Source: AC-51 sp036265325
GTDB taxonomy: Bacteria; Actinomycetota; UBA4738; HRBIN12
NCBI GenBank assembly: GCA_036265325.1
Contig: DATAPH010000046.1
Span: forward strand, 1-64,000
DNA: 64,000 nt
Reading direction: 5' to 3'
Of the stretch, positions 51,611-60,009 are shown piece after piece. The notes beneath the pieces were generated by a model. It searched no databases, was not told the DNA's origin, and worked only from the letters and a program-made list of their open reading frames with translations. Both the position numbers and the translations under genes were made by a program. The stretch's first letter is position 1, and each line of letters begins with the position of its first letter.

Positions 51611-52552
51611 TCAGGTGAGCCAGAGGAAGGTCGTTGTCCCGACGGTGTCCATGGACGCTGCTTCGGCCAACTCGCGAGATGGCGACGATGGCTCGGCCAC
51701 GATCACGGTCATCGTCGCTGCCGGGTCGATCCGGAGCCCGACAACGTCCATGAGCCGCTCCAATCTGCGACTTGACGCGCCCGGCCATCGCATCGACCCG
51801 ACCCTGCCGGCCGAGTGGACGCCTTGCGAAGCATCGAACATCGCTGGCCGAGAGAGCGAGACCGGAACGATATGCCGAAGAGCGCCCAGCCATCGTCTCC
51901 GCGCCGACACCGCGACGACCCTGGTGGGAGCAAGGAGCGACATCATGGTCCCGAAGGACAAGACAGGACGGCGGGTGCGGTAGTGCGCGACCGAAACGCC
52001 AAGAGCCAAGAGGAACGCCGTCGTCGCACCGAGGATCGCGAAGAGCCCAAGCGACCCGTTGGTCTCCACGGGCGCTGGCTGCGGGCTTCCGAAGATGAAG
52101 AGAGGTGCGTTCGTCGACCCGTTGAATGCGCTCGAAAGAGCACCTGCCATCGCGTGCGAGATCGCTGCCGTCCGACCTTGGTCATCCCCACGGGCAACGA
52201 CGATCATCAGCCTCGAATCCGGGACCGAGCGAAGTTGCACGCTGTCCTGCAGCTCTTCCACGGTCACGGCCGGCTGGACCGCGGTGAGGCCGGTTACTGC
52301 GTTCGCGTACGTGTTCTTATCTTGGAAGAGCGTTTGCGCGACGACCCCGACCTGGCGGTCGGGCAACGTGCTTCCGGTGTCGGCCACGATCGTCCACATC
52401 TCATACCGCGGTGTTGCGAACCACCAGACGGCCGCGGCGCCCAACGCGCCAAGGACGGTGACGAGCAGCAAGATGATCCCGTAGTGACGAAGCCAGTCCA
52501 GAAGCGCCGCGTCGGTCTGTGTTGCCGAGCGTGCGAGATAGGTCGACGTCAA
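51611..52552 (-). CDS. Wzz-like chain-length protein with degenerate cytoplasmic domain, copy B
   Basis: A 313-residue protein with two transmembrane helices (about 25-46 and 168-189) around an outer loop. This is the Wzz/Wzc N-terminal plan. The cytoplasmic part (about 200-313) has no Walker A loop or tyrosine cluster. TTG 52552 overlaps the stop of the upstream Wzz gene (TTGA), so both are made together. It probably sets polymer length with copy A. Confidence 0.75.
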   Translation of the reverse strand: MTSTYLARSATQTDAALLDWLRHYGIILLLVTVLGALGAAAVWWFATPRYEMWTIVADTGSTLPDRQVGVVAQTLFQDKNTYANAVTGLTAVQPAVTVEELQDSVQLRSVPDSRLMIVVARGDDQGRTAAISHAMAGALSSAFNGSTNAPLFIFGSPQPAPVETNGSLGLFAILGATTAFLLALGVSVAHYRTRRPVLSFGTMMSLLAPTRVVAVSARRRWLGALRHIVPVSLSRPAMFDASQGVHSAGRVGSMRWPGASSRRLERLMDVVGLRIDPAATMTVIVAEPSSPSRELAEAASMDTVGTTTFLWLT

Positions 52553-53505
52553 TTCGACCCTGAGGCCGTTACGAGCACGAAGGCAACAAAGGCCCTAGGC
52601 GCCCGGTCGGCAATCTCTCGCCGCACGTCCTCCAGTCGAGCCGACATCCCCGCCGGCGCGAGGACAACGACACGACCGGCGAGTCCGTCCTGCGGTTCCG
52701 CTGAGGCTGCTCGCCATGAGATCGTGCCCCGCTGGTCATTGGTCGCCAACCCGGTGAGCTCGTCGGCGACCGCTGTCACCGCCCAGGAGCTGTCCCCTTC
52801 ATCGATCATGATCCCTGTGACGTCCATCGATGGAGATGGCGAGACGAAGCCGAACCACAGCCCCGTGAGCGCGGTCGGTGGGGTGATCGTTCGTTGAGCG
52901 TCGGAGTCCACGCGGACCCGCACCGTCACAGTCGGCGTGGCGACGTCGTCGCGTTGACGCCGGCGCACCCTCAGGAGGTACCAGAGCACGACGATCGAGA
53001 CGCCGATCAGAGCGCCAGCGATCACGCCGGCAGCTACGTACCTGGCCGTGGGGCGCGGCTGGAGCTCAGGACTCTGCGCCGGGAAGGGTTTGGTCGTCCC
53101 GAATCCGGTGTCCGTACTTACGGCGGCGAGGGATGCCGCAGCGTCGTTCGCGAGCTTCAATGCTTGCTGTGGGTCTTGGCTTCGGGCGATCACGTGGGCC
53201 GCGAGGCCCCCCGGCGTTGGCTGTAGCGACAACGCACCCGACGAGATGAGGGAATGAGCAGTCGTATCCAGTCCCTCTTGCGTGATCACCGGACCCAAAA
53301 CACTGTCAGTGGGGAAGATGGCAGCCGCGGCATCGCCGAACGAGTCGGTCGGGATGTTCGCGTCGGTCGTCAATGCGACAAGGGCTTGGGCGACCCACGT
53401 TTGCTTCTCCCGCGAGGCCGCTGCGAAGCCGAGCAACCCACCGATCAAGGCGAAGACGACCACCCACACCAACCTGCGTCGGATGTAGTGAGCGAGGTTC
53501 TGCAC
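52549..53505 (-). CDS. Wzz-like chain-length protein with degenerate cytoplasmic domain, copy A
   Basis: A 318-residue protein. The first helix is at about 12-31 (LVWVVVFALIGGLLGFAA). An outer loop follows (32-150), then a second helix (155-177) and a cytoplasmic part. The end (GRVVVLAPAGMSARLEDVRR, then FVAFVLVTAS) looks like the last strands of a BY-kinase/MinD fold without its P-loop. The start is GTG 53505 after GAGGAAGG. It is followed by copy B. Confidence 0.77.
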   Translation of the reverse strand: MQNLAHYIRRRLVWVVVFALIGGLLGFAAASREKQTWVAQALVALTTDANIPTDSFGDAAAAIFPTDSVLGPVITQEGLDTTAHSLISSGALSLQPTPGGLAAHVIARSQDPQQALKLANDAAASLAAVSTDTGFGTTKPFPAQSPELQPRPTARYVAAGVIAGALIGVSIVVLWYLLRVRRRQRDDVATPTVTVRVRVDSDAQRTITPPTALTGLWFGFVSPSPSMDVTGIMIDEGDSSWAVTAVADELTGLATNDQRGTISWRAASAEPQDGLAGRVVVLAPAGMSARLEDVRREIADRAPRAFVAFVLVTASGSN

Positions 53506-53633
53506 GCGACCTTCCTCGGTTCATGCACGCCAGCCTGGCGGGCGGATGATGCACGTTACCGGGTTTGGCGCGTGGAGACATCACCGGTCAAAGGGAGGTA
53601 GGACCTTGGCGGGCAAGGCTTCGGGCGCCGTCG

Positions 53634-54857
53634 CTACGGACGCCAGCCCGGGCTGATCACCTGATAGTCCCCGAAGGGGATCGACCGAAGCGAGTCCGCA
53701 TTGAGGACACCCGTCCAGAGCTGACCGCGCCCTTCCGCGGTCGTGTTCTCCAGCTTCAGCGTGGCCGGACCGCCCGATTGGTCGCCGATGATCGCCCCGT
53801 ACTGCTGGAGTGCCCGCGCGATCACCAGTGCTGCGGGAGAAAGGCCGAGCCCCGCGAAGCTCACGGATGGCTTGATCCGGATCCTCGTCCCTTCGGGCGG
53901 CGCGAACGTGGCGGTCGTGCCGCACTCGTCTCCGACCATCGGGAAGACGTGTGCACATCTCGTGGTGTTCACGGAGATCTTCAGGACGTGATCGATCGCG
54001 CCCTGGTGGATCTCGTTGTACAGCACGGCGTAGGTCGACGGCGGCAGCCCTCGGTGCCCGACGTTCCGCGGATCGTCGCTTCCCGCGGCGCCGCGAGCCA
54101 AGCCGTTCGAGTCGAGGTAGTAAACGGCTCCGCCGCAAGCGCTCCAGCGATCGGTGCTCGCGTCGTATGAGGCATGCCAGAGGCCGTACACGATGCCCGC
54201 CTGCTTGTTGTAGACGGTCATCGCGCTGTCCGACGTCGCATCCGAGGCGGCCCCGCGCGGGATGTGCATGTCGGCGAACTCAGGCGGCTGGGCGAGCCCG
54301 CAGTTGTTGACCACGTGATACGTGGGGTCGCTGTCCGTGGACCAGTAGACGGGGTTCCCCCACAAGCCGTTGGAACCGGTGCCGCCCAGCCGGATGTAGT
54401 CGACCGTGGTGTCGCCTCGGATCCAATCCATCATGGCGACGGAGTTCGCGTCCAGGGGTGCATCGGCCGGCAGCGGAGTGTTCCAGTAGCTCGTCGGTTC
54501 GAACGCGACCGGATCCGTTCCGGTCGGGCTGGGCGCAGGGGACGACTGGGTCGGCGACTGCGTCGGCGCCTTGGTGGGACTCGGCGCCGGTGACGACTGC
54601 GTCGGCGACTGCGTGGGGGTCGGTGACGGCGACGGCGATCGGGTCGGACTCGAGGTCGGACTTGGCGACGGCGACTTCGCCGGCTTCGAACACGTCGTGT
54701 TCCCGCGACATCCCTTGTGATCGATCTTCGGGGATGCCGACACGAAAGCCGCGATGACGATGATCTGGACTAGCGCCAGCAGGGGCAGAGCCCATCGGCG
54801 CCACGCCGGCACCGGTTCCATCCGCGCCTGGCTGGGCGGCGGGTATCCTTGCGCCAA
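53634..54857 (-). CDS. Membrane-anchored secreted protein of unknown family, paralogue 2
   Basis: A 407-residue protein; TTG 54857 is preferred (GAGGGG seven bases upstream) over ATG 54821. An N-terminal anchor helix (about 22-41) is followed by a Ser/Pro/Thr/Gln linker (58-115) and a 290-residue domain related to the protein at 50565. Shared motifs are FADMHIPRGAASDATSDSAM, HRGLPPSTYAVLYNEI, CAHVFPMVGDECGT, PPEGTRIRIKPSV and YGAIIGDQSGG. Unlike paralogue 1 it has a surface stalk. The function is unknown; activity on the extracellular polymer is inferred from context. Confidence 0.75.
   Translation of the reverse strand: MAQGYPPPSQARMEPVPAWRRWALPLLALVQIIVIAAFVSASPKIDHKGCRGNTTCSKPAKSPSPSPTSSPTRSPSPSPTPTQSPTQSSPAPSPTKAPTQSPTQSSPAPSPTGTDPVAFEPTSYWNTPLPADAPLDANSVAMMDWIRGDTTVDYIRLGGTGSNGLWGNPVYWSTDSDPTYHVVNNCGLAQPPEFADMHIPRGAASDATSDSAMTVYNKQAGIVYGLWHASYDASTDRWSACGGAVYYLDSNGLARGAAGSDDPRNVGHRGLPPSTYAVLYNEIHQGAIDHVLKISVNTTRCAHVFPMVGDECGTTATFAPPEGTRIRIKPSVSFAGLGLSPAALVIARALQQYGAIIGDQSGGPATLKLENTTAEGRGQLWTGVLNADSLRSIPFGDYQVISPGWRP
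54512..54686 (-). repeat. Ser/Pro/Thr linker repeats
   Basis: Low-complexity coding sequence for the stalk of the protein at 53634-54857. A unit PTQSPTQSSPAPSPT occurs twice in tandem, with matching nucleotide repeats. Length variation by slippage is plausible. Confidence 0.65.
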
Positions 54858-55003
54858 ACCAACCCCCTCATTGCTGTTGGTGCACGTATCGGCGCCGAGG
54901 CGGCGAAGGCCTATGAGAACTTCGGCTTGTTTGCGCCGAGCCGCGGGGGAGGACCATCGGTCCGAGCACGTGGGCGCGAAGACGCAGGAGCGAAGGAGTT
55001 GCG

Positions 55004-56629
55004 TTGGCGAGAACAGCGATCATCGGACTGGACGGCGCGACGTTTCGGTTGATGGACGTCCTGTGCGACGAAGGCGTGATGCCGTCGCTTGCGGCGCTTC
55101 GGTCGAAGGGCGTTGATGGGGTCCTCCGCTCGACGACGCCGGCGTACACCCCGCCTGCCTGGGTCTCGATGCTGACCGGTGTGAACCCGGGCCGACACAA
55201 CGTTTTCGGGTTCTTGTCCTCGAGCCCACAGGAGCCGGTGAAGATCGCGCACGCCGGCACCATCGCGTCCACGCCGTTCTGGCGCCTGGCGAACGATCGC
55301 GACGCGCGGGTCGGCATCTACAACGTTCCGATGACGTATCCGCCGGCCAACGACGTCGACGGTTTCCTTGTATCAGGAGGACTCGCGGCGGGCTGGACGT
55401 CCCCGGATGTTCGTGGCTTTGCATCCGACGCGGAGGTCGGGTCGCTGATCGCAGAGGTGACGGGCGACTCGTATCCGATCGACACGGTCGTGTCCTACGA
55501 GAACGACTGGTCGCGCCGCGAAGTCATCGACGACGTGACGGCGATCCAAGTGAAGCGGCGCCGCGTGCTCGCCGCATTGCTCGAACGCCGCGACGTCGAT
55601 CTGCTGTTCGCCGTGTTCGAAGGAACCGACCGGCTCCAGCACGTCCACTATCAGTACCTCGTCGAGTGCTCGGAGTGGTTCGGTGCCCCGGAGGCAACAG
55701 CGTTCCGTGACCGGGCGTGGGTGTACTTCCGGGAACTCGATGGCGCCATCGCCGACATCGTTGCGTGGGCGGGTGAGGGCGGGAACGTCATGGTCGTCTC
55801 GGACCACGGCGCCGGCCCGTGGGAGAAGACGCTCAACGTGAACCTGTTGCTCGACGAATGGGGCTTCCTGCACCTGCCGACGGCGAGCAAGCTGACCCGG
55901 TCCAAACTCATCGCTGGGCCGGTTCAAACGGCTGCTCGGAAGCTCCTGCCGAGGAGCCTGCTCTTGTCGGCGAAGAGCCGGATGAACCGGGGGATCGATT
56001 GGGGCACGTCTCGCGCCTTCGCGTCGCAGGTCGCCGAGCAAGGGATCCACGTGAATGAGGCCGGCGCCTTCGCGCACGGCATCGTGCAGGACGAACAAGT
56101 GCCGGTCGTCGCGGCGGACCTCACCCAGCGGCTCCTCGAGCTGACGGACCCGGCCGACGGGAAGCCGGTCGTGGATGCGGTCGTTCCTCGCGCCGATGTG
56201 ATCTCGGGGCCGTTCGCGGCACGCGCGCCTCATCTGTTCCCCGTCTGCCGCGACCAGCGGATCGAACTGAGCGACACCGTCGCGGCGTCGTCGATCCTCA
56301 CCGACCACCGCGATCGCCCCTGGGGCTATCACCACCAGGACGGGATCTTCGTCGGGGCGGGCCCCGCGTTCATCGACGGCGCGCTCCCTCGTGCCCTTGA
56401 GATCGTCGACATCTTGCCCACGGCGTTCACCGTCGCGGGGCTGCCCGTCCCCGGGGGCCTCGACGGACAGCCGGCGCACGAGGTCCTCAACATCGACGCT
56501 CCGGCTGCTTCCGAGGCACACGAGGATGCCGTCGCGCCGACACCCGATGGTTCGCCTTCCTACCCGTTCTCGGAGGAAGACGAGAAGCAGATCGAGGAGT
56601 CGCTTCGCGGGCTCGGTTACATCGAGTAG
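55004..56629 (+). CDS. Alkaline-phosphatase-superfamily phosphodiesterase, copy 3 (divergent)
   Basis: A 541-residue protein with start TTG 55004, supported by GAAGGAG. It is more distant from the copies at 36342 and 44180 and keeps the usual nucleophile: Thr49 in TPAYTPPAWVSMLTGVNPG. The metal motifs are IIGLDGATF (Asp10), FEGTDRLQHVHY, VSDHGAGPW, and a late HHQDGIFV. The C-terminus RGLGYIE matches the tails of the other two. It lacks CxPxR, so it is not a formylglycine sulfatase. Confidence 0.88.
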   Translation: MARTAIIGLDGATFRLMDVLCDEGVMPSLAALRSKGVDGVLRSTTPAYTPPAWVSMLTGVNPGRHNVFGFLSSSPQEPVKIAHAGTIASTPFWRLANDRDARVGIYNVPMTYPPANDVDGFLVSGGLAAGWTSPDVRGFASDAEVGSLIAEVTGDSYPIDTVVSYENDWSRREVIDDVTAIQVKRRRVLAALLERRDVDLLFAVFEGTDRLQHVHYQYLVECSEWFGAPEATAFRDRAWVYFRELDGAIADIVAWAGEGGNVMVVSDHGAGPWEKTLNVNLLLDEWGFLHLPTASKLTRSKLIAGPVQTAARKLLPRSLLLSAKSRMNRGIDWGTSRAFASQVAEQGIHVNEAGAFAHGIVQDEQVPVVAADLTQRLLELTDPADGKPVVDAVVPRADVISGPFAARAPHLFPVCRDQRIELSDTVAASSILTDHRDRPWGYHHQDGIFVGAGPAFIDGALPRALEIVDILPTAFTVAGLPVPGGLDGQPAHEVLNIDAPAASEAHEDAVAPTPDGSPSYPFSEEDEKQIEESLRGLGYIE

Positions 56630-57780
56630 GCGAGCTCGCGGTAGATCTGGAGGATCCGACGCGTCATCGCCGAACGATCGAAATCGCGACGCACACGTTC
56701 CCGTGCCACGGTCCCGAGGCGCGCGCGTTCTTGCGGGTCGTCGAGCAACCGGCCGAGCGCGTCGGCCAACTGCGTCGGTTGCTGGGGTTCGATCAGGATG
56801 CCCACGTCACCGTGCTCGAGAACCTCGGGGATGTCACCGACCGTCGTCGCCACGACCGCCGACCCGGCGGCCATCGCCTCGAGCAACGAGAGCGGAAGGC
56901 CCTCCCAGTGTGACGGGAGGCAAAAGATGTCTGCCTTCGTCAGAACGGATCTGACCTCGGACGCAGGAAGCGCACCGGTGAACGTCACGAGATCGTCCAG
57001 GTCGCTGTTCGCGTAGTCCTTCTGTACCTGTTCGAAGACGTTTGGCCCTTCCTGGCGCCCGTCGCCCACGATCGTCAGGTGCACCGGCGTCGGGCTGCCT
57101 GCCTCACGAAGACGAGCCATCGCGATTCGAAGATCGTCGAGTCCCTTGCGCGCACAGACAGTGCCAACGAACGCGATGGAGACGAGGGCCGGATCGCGTT
57201 GCGGCTCGGGGAACGCGCCGGTGTCGAGAGCGTTGGCGAGGAGCTCGACCCGCACACCGGCGTGTTGGAACGTGCGGAGGCCGTCAGCCGAGACGGCGAT
57301 CGTCCGATCGGCGAGCAGCCCGAGCACGCGCAGCGTGCCGCGATAGATCGTGCCTCTGGCGGCGATGTGCAGCCGGCCGCTGTGCGCGTGCAGGATCGTC
57401 CTGGCGCCGGCGAGCCGCGCGGTCGCAAGCAGCACGATCGCGCGGATCAACGGCAGGAGCGGAGCGGGCGCGAGGTGCAGGTGAACCACGTCGACCCGTC
57501 GTGCCTGGCGGAACAGCGCCGAGACGTCGTGCAGCATCGACCGGACGTTGTCGGCGGTCGCGCCACCGGGCCGCCCGGCGTCGTGGGTGGTGTTCAGGAA
57601 CGAGGGTCGCGCCTGGCTCCGTAGCACAGGGTCATCGAGGATGCCGTAGATGAATGTCGGGATCCCCCCACGTGCAGGAGCGCCCTGCCCCACGAGCAGC
57701 ACACGCGGCGCCGGCTCGGGCACACCGGGCGATGCACGATCGTCGATCTCGTGATCCATCGATGGTCGCGACGCTACCAT
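56617..57780 (-). CDS. Family 4 glycosyltransferase
   Basis: A 387-residue GT-B enzyme. The N-domain begins VLLVGQGAPARGGIPTFIYG and contains VDVVHLHLAP and HAHSGRLHI. The C-domain has FVGTVCARKGLDDL, the nucleotide-sugar loop CLPSHWEGLPLSLLEAMAAG and the conserved EGLPLSLLE glutamate. The first ATG (57780) is used; ATG 57759 is possible. Its 3' end overlaps the AP-superfamily gene by 13 bases. It is the last gene of the polysaccharide locus. Confidence 0.9.
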   Translation of the reverse strand: MVASRPSMDHEIDDRASPGVPEPAPRVLLVGQGAPARGGIPTFIYGILDDPVLRSQARPSFLNTTHDAGRPGGATADNVRSMLHDVSALFRQARRVDVVHLHLAPAPLLPLIRAIVLLATARLAGARTILHAHSGRLHIAARGTIYRGTLRVLGLLADRTIAVSADGLRTFQHAGVRVELLANALDTGAFPEPQRDPALVSIAFVGTVCARKGLDDLRIAMARLREAGSPTPVHLTIVGDGRQEGPNVFEQVQKDYANSDLDDLVTFTGALPASEVRSVLTKADIFCLPSHWEGLPLSLLEAMAAGSAVVATTVGDIPEVLEHGDVGILIEPQQPTQLADALGRLLDDPQERARLGTVARERVRRDFDRSAMTRRILQIYRELAYSM

Positions 57781-57795
57781 CCGCTACTCGCCCAC

Positions 57796-57801
57796 TAGGC
57801 T
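57796..57801 (+). promoter_or_regulatory. -10 box in front of a leaderless mini-ORF
   Basis: TAGGCT ends 6 bases before the ATG of the 10-codon ORF at 57808, upstream of the FAD oxidoreductase gene. Confidence 0.5.
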
Positions 57802-57807
57802 GCCCGG

Positions 57808-57840
57808 ATGCAGACGGTGACGCGTTCCGAGGCCGAGTAG
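57808..57840 (+). CDS. Leaderless 10-codon upstream ORF
   Basis: Reads MQTVTRSEAE, stopping at TAG 57838-57840, five bases before the ATG of the FAD oxidoreductase. That gene has no Shine-Dalgarno (CTCCT precedes it), so ribosomes that begin on the leaderless mini-ORF may reinitiate on it. Only position and the -10 box support it. Confidence 0.4.
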   Translation: MQTVTRSEAE

Positions 57841-57845
57841 CTCCT

Positions 57846-59252
57846 ATGGCGGTCGGCAACCGGTTCCGGAGCGCCTATGCCGACGCCTCGTGGACCCCGT
57901 TCTGGTTGGATCGCGCCGACCGGCCCGCGCCTCGTCCGCCGCTCGAAGGGGAGCGGACCGTGGACCTGGTGATCATCGGCGGCGGCTTCACCGGCCTGTG
58001 GGCCGCGGTCCAAGCGCTCGAGGACCTTCCTGGTCGTGAGGTCGTACTGCTCGAGGGCGAACGCATCGCGTTCGGCGGGTCGGGTCGCAACGGCGGGTTC
58101 TGCGACATGTCGCTGACACACGGCCTCGAGAACGGGCGCAGCAGGTTCCCCGCTGAGATCGCCCGCATCGAGCACGAGGCTCGCGAGAACTTCGATGGTA
58201 TCGCCGCCACGATCGCGCGTGAAGCGATCGACTGTTCGTGGGAGCCGAGCGGCACGCTGATCGTCGCGACGCAGCCGCACGCCGTGCCGTGGTGCGCGAG
58301 CGCGGTCGAGAGCCTGACGGAGTTCGGCTACGACGCCGAGCTCTTGGATCGCGACGCCGTCCGGGCCGAGGTCGACTCGCCGACCTATCAGGCCGCGTTC
58401 TGGAAGCGTTCCGGTGCCGCCTTGGTCGATCCCGCACGGTTGGCGTGGGGCCTCGCCGGCCTCGCCGAACGTGTGGGCGCGACGATCCACGAACATACGA
58501 AGGCCACCGCGATCGAAGACGACGGGGACGGTGTCATCGTGCGCACGCAGCTCGGCCGCGTGCGCGCACGGCGCGCGATCCTTGCCACGAACGCGTTCCC
58601 GCCGCTCGCGAAGGAGATCCGGCGGTACGTGTTGCCGGTGTACGACCACGTCTTGATGACGGAACCGTTGACGGCGGCGCAGATGGCCTCGATCGGCTGG
58701 TCGCACCGCCAGGGCGTCGGCGACATGGCGAACCAGTTCCACTACTACCGCCTCACCGACGACGACAGGATCCTGTGGGGCGGCTACGACGCGATCTACC
58801 ACTGGAACAACGGGCTCGAGCCCCGGTTCGAACGGCGAGACGAGACCTACGCGGTGCTCGCGCAGCACTTCTTCCAGACGTTCCCGCAACTCGAAGGCCT
58901 GCGGTTCACGCATGCGTGGGCGGGCGCGATCGACACATGCAGCCGTTTCAGCGTGTTCTTCGGCCAGAAGTTCGACAACAAGCTTTCGTACGCCGCCGGG
59001 TACACCGGCCTCGGCGTGGGCGCGACCCGGTGGGGTGCGCGAGTCTGCCTCGATCTGGTCGACGATCTCGGGACCGCTCGAACGCAGCTCGCGCTCGTGC
59101 GCAAGAAGCCGCTGCCGTTCCCTCCGGAGCCGTTCCGCTCGGCGGGCGTGTGGATCACGAGGCGGGCGCTCGCGCGCGCCGACCGTCACGAGGGCAAGCG
59201 CGGCCCGTGGCTCAAGCTGCTCGACGCGGTCGGGCTTGGCTTCGACAGCTAA
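57846..59252 (+). CDS. FAD-dependent amine/amino-acid oxidoreductase (DAO family)
   Basis: A 468-residue flavoprotein. The dinucleotide motif is VIIGGGFTGLWAAVQALE (42-59), then LLEGERIAFGGSGRNGGFC, which in this family places the flavin. The substrate domain and the FAD-closing block follow (SYAAGYTGLGVGATRWGAR). It resembles gamma-glutamylputrescine or glycine/D-amino-acid oxidases; the substrate is unknown. The start is ATG 57846, read after the mini-ORF. Confidence 0.9.
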   Translation: MAVGNRFRSAYADASWTPFWLDRADRPAPRPPLEGERTVDLVIIGGGFTGLWAAVQALEDLPGREVVLLEGERIAFGGSGRNGGFCDMSLTHGLENGRSRFPAEIARIEHEARENFDGIAATIAREAIDCSWEPSGTLIVATQPHAVPWCASAVESLTEFGYDAELLDRDAVRAEVDSPTYQAAFWKRSGAALVDPARLAWGLAGLAERVGATIHEHTKATAIEDDGDGVIVRTQLGRVRARRAILATNAFPPLAKEIRRYVLPVYDHVLMTEPLTAAQMASIGWSHRQGVGDMANQFHYYRLTDDDRILWGGYDAIYHWNNGLEPRFERRDETYAVLAQHFFQTFPQLEGLRFTHAWAGAIDTCSRFSVFFGQKFDNKLSYAAGYTGLGVGATRWGARVCLDLVDDLGTARTQLALVRKKPLPFPPEPFRSAGVWITRRALARADRHEGKRGPWLKLLDAVGLGFDS

Positions 59253-59479
59253 CCCGATCACATCCGAGGCAGCCGCACGACCGACCACAGCGCGACCAAC
59301 AACGCGAGGGCAAGCACATTCGCAGCGATCGGCGCGCCGTGCACCGAGAACTGCTGCGCATCGAGATCAGCAACAACACAGATGCGAACAGCACCGTGGC
59401 GCGGATCTATCCGTTCGCGATGTCGATGAGGGTCCGCCTGATCGGGCACAAGGGTCAGGACGCCCGACGCGAGACGTTC

Positions 59480-59485
59480 TACGCT
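59480..59485 (+). promoter_or_regulatory. -10 box of the nitroreductase gene, leaderless type
   Basis: TACGCT ends 7 bases before ATG 59493; there is no Shine-Dalgarno. The remaining 59253-59479 gap shows nothing else I can support. Confidence 0.45.
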
Positions 59486-59492
59486 GCGTTCG

Positions 59493-60005
59493 ATGGAGAC
59501 CTGGGACGCGATCCGATCACGCCGGAACACACGTGAGTATCAGGACAGGCCGATCGACCCACCGCACCTCGATCGGATCCTGGAGGCAGGGCGCCGTTCC
59601 CCATCGTCCATGAACGAGCAGCCGTGGGACTTCATCGTGGTGACCGAGCGCAGGACGCTGGAGCGGATGGCCGACCTCTGGCGGTGGGGCGCCCACATCC
59701 GCGGAGCGGCGGCGGCGATCGCGCTTCTGTCGCCCGCCTCGGCCGAGCCGGAGTCGCGTGAGACCTTCGCGTTCGACCTCGGGCAGGCGTCGATGAGCAT
59801 GATGCTGGCTGCGGCCGACCTCGGGATCGGGAGCTGCCACTCGTCGGCGGGGGAGCAGGCCGAAGCCCGCGCGGTGCTCGGGTTCCCCGAAGACCGGGAG
59901 GTCGTGATCCTGCTGTCGCTCGGCTACCCGCTGCGTCCGCTCACGCCGGTCGAGAACCCGAAGCGACGCCCGGCCGACGAGGTCATCCACCGCGAACGCT
60001 GGTGA
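59493..60005 (+). CDS. Nitroreductase-family flavoprotein
   Basis: A 170-residue FMN enzyme of the NfsA/NfnB fold, short for the family. The N-terminal FMN motif is IRSRRNTREYQDRPI, then AGRRSPSSMNEQPWDFIVV. The second FMN block is AAADLGIGSCHSS and the C-terminal VVILLSLGYP. It probably reduces nitro- or quinone-type compounds with NAD(P)H. The methyltransferase gene follows after 4 bases. Confidence 0.92.
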   Translation: METWDAIRSRRNTREYQDRPIDPPHLDRILEAGRRSPSSMNEQPWDFIVVTERRTLERMADLWRWGAHIRGAAAAIALLSPASAEPESRETFAFDLGQASMSMMLAAADLGIGSCHSSAGEQAEARAVLGFPEDREVVILLSLGYPLRPLTPVENPKRRPADEVIHRERW

Positions 60006-60009
60006 ACCC

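Noticed and set aside
54512..54686. Repeat array that could look like CRISPR
   Set aside because: It is in-frame coding low complexity (Ser/Pro/Thr/Gln) without unique spacers.
36342..56629. Reading the three AP-superfamily proteins as sulfatases because of the sulfotransferase neighbours
   Set aside because: The formylglycine motif CxPxR is absent in all three.
59258..59530. Minus-strand ORF of 90 codons with a hydrophobic C-terminal end
   Set aside because: It overlaps the nitroreductase start, has no ribosome-binding site or -10 box, and its N-terminal part is Arg-rich shadow sequence.
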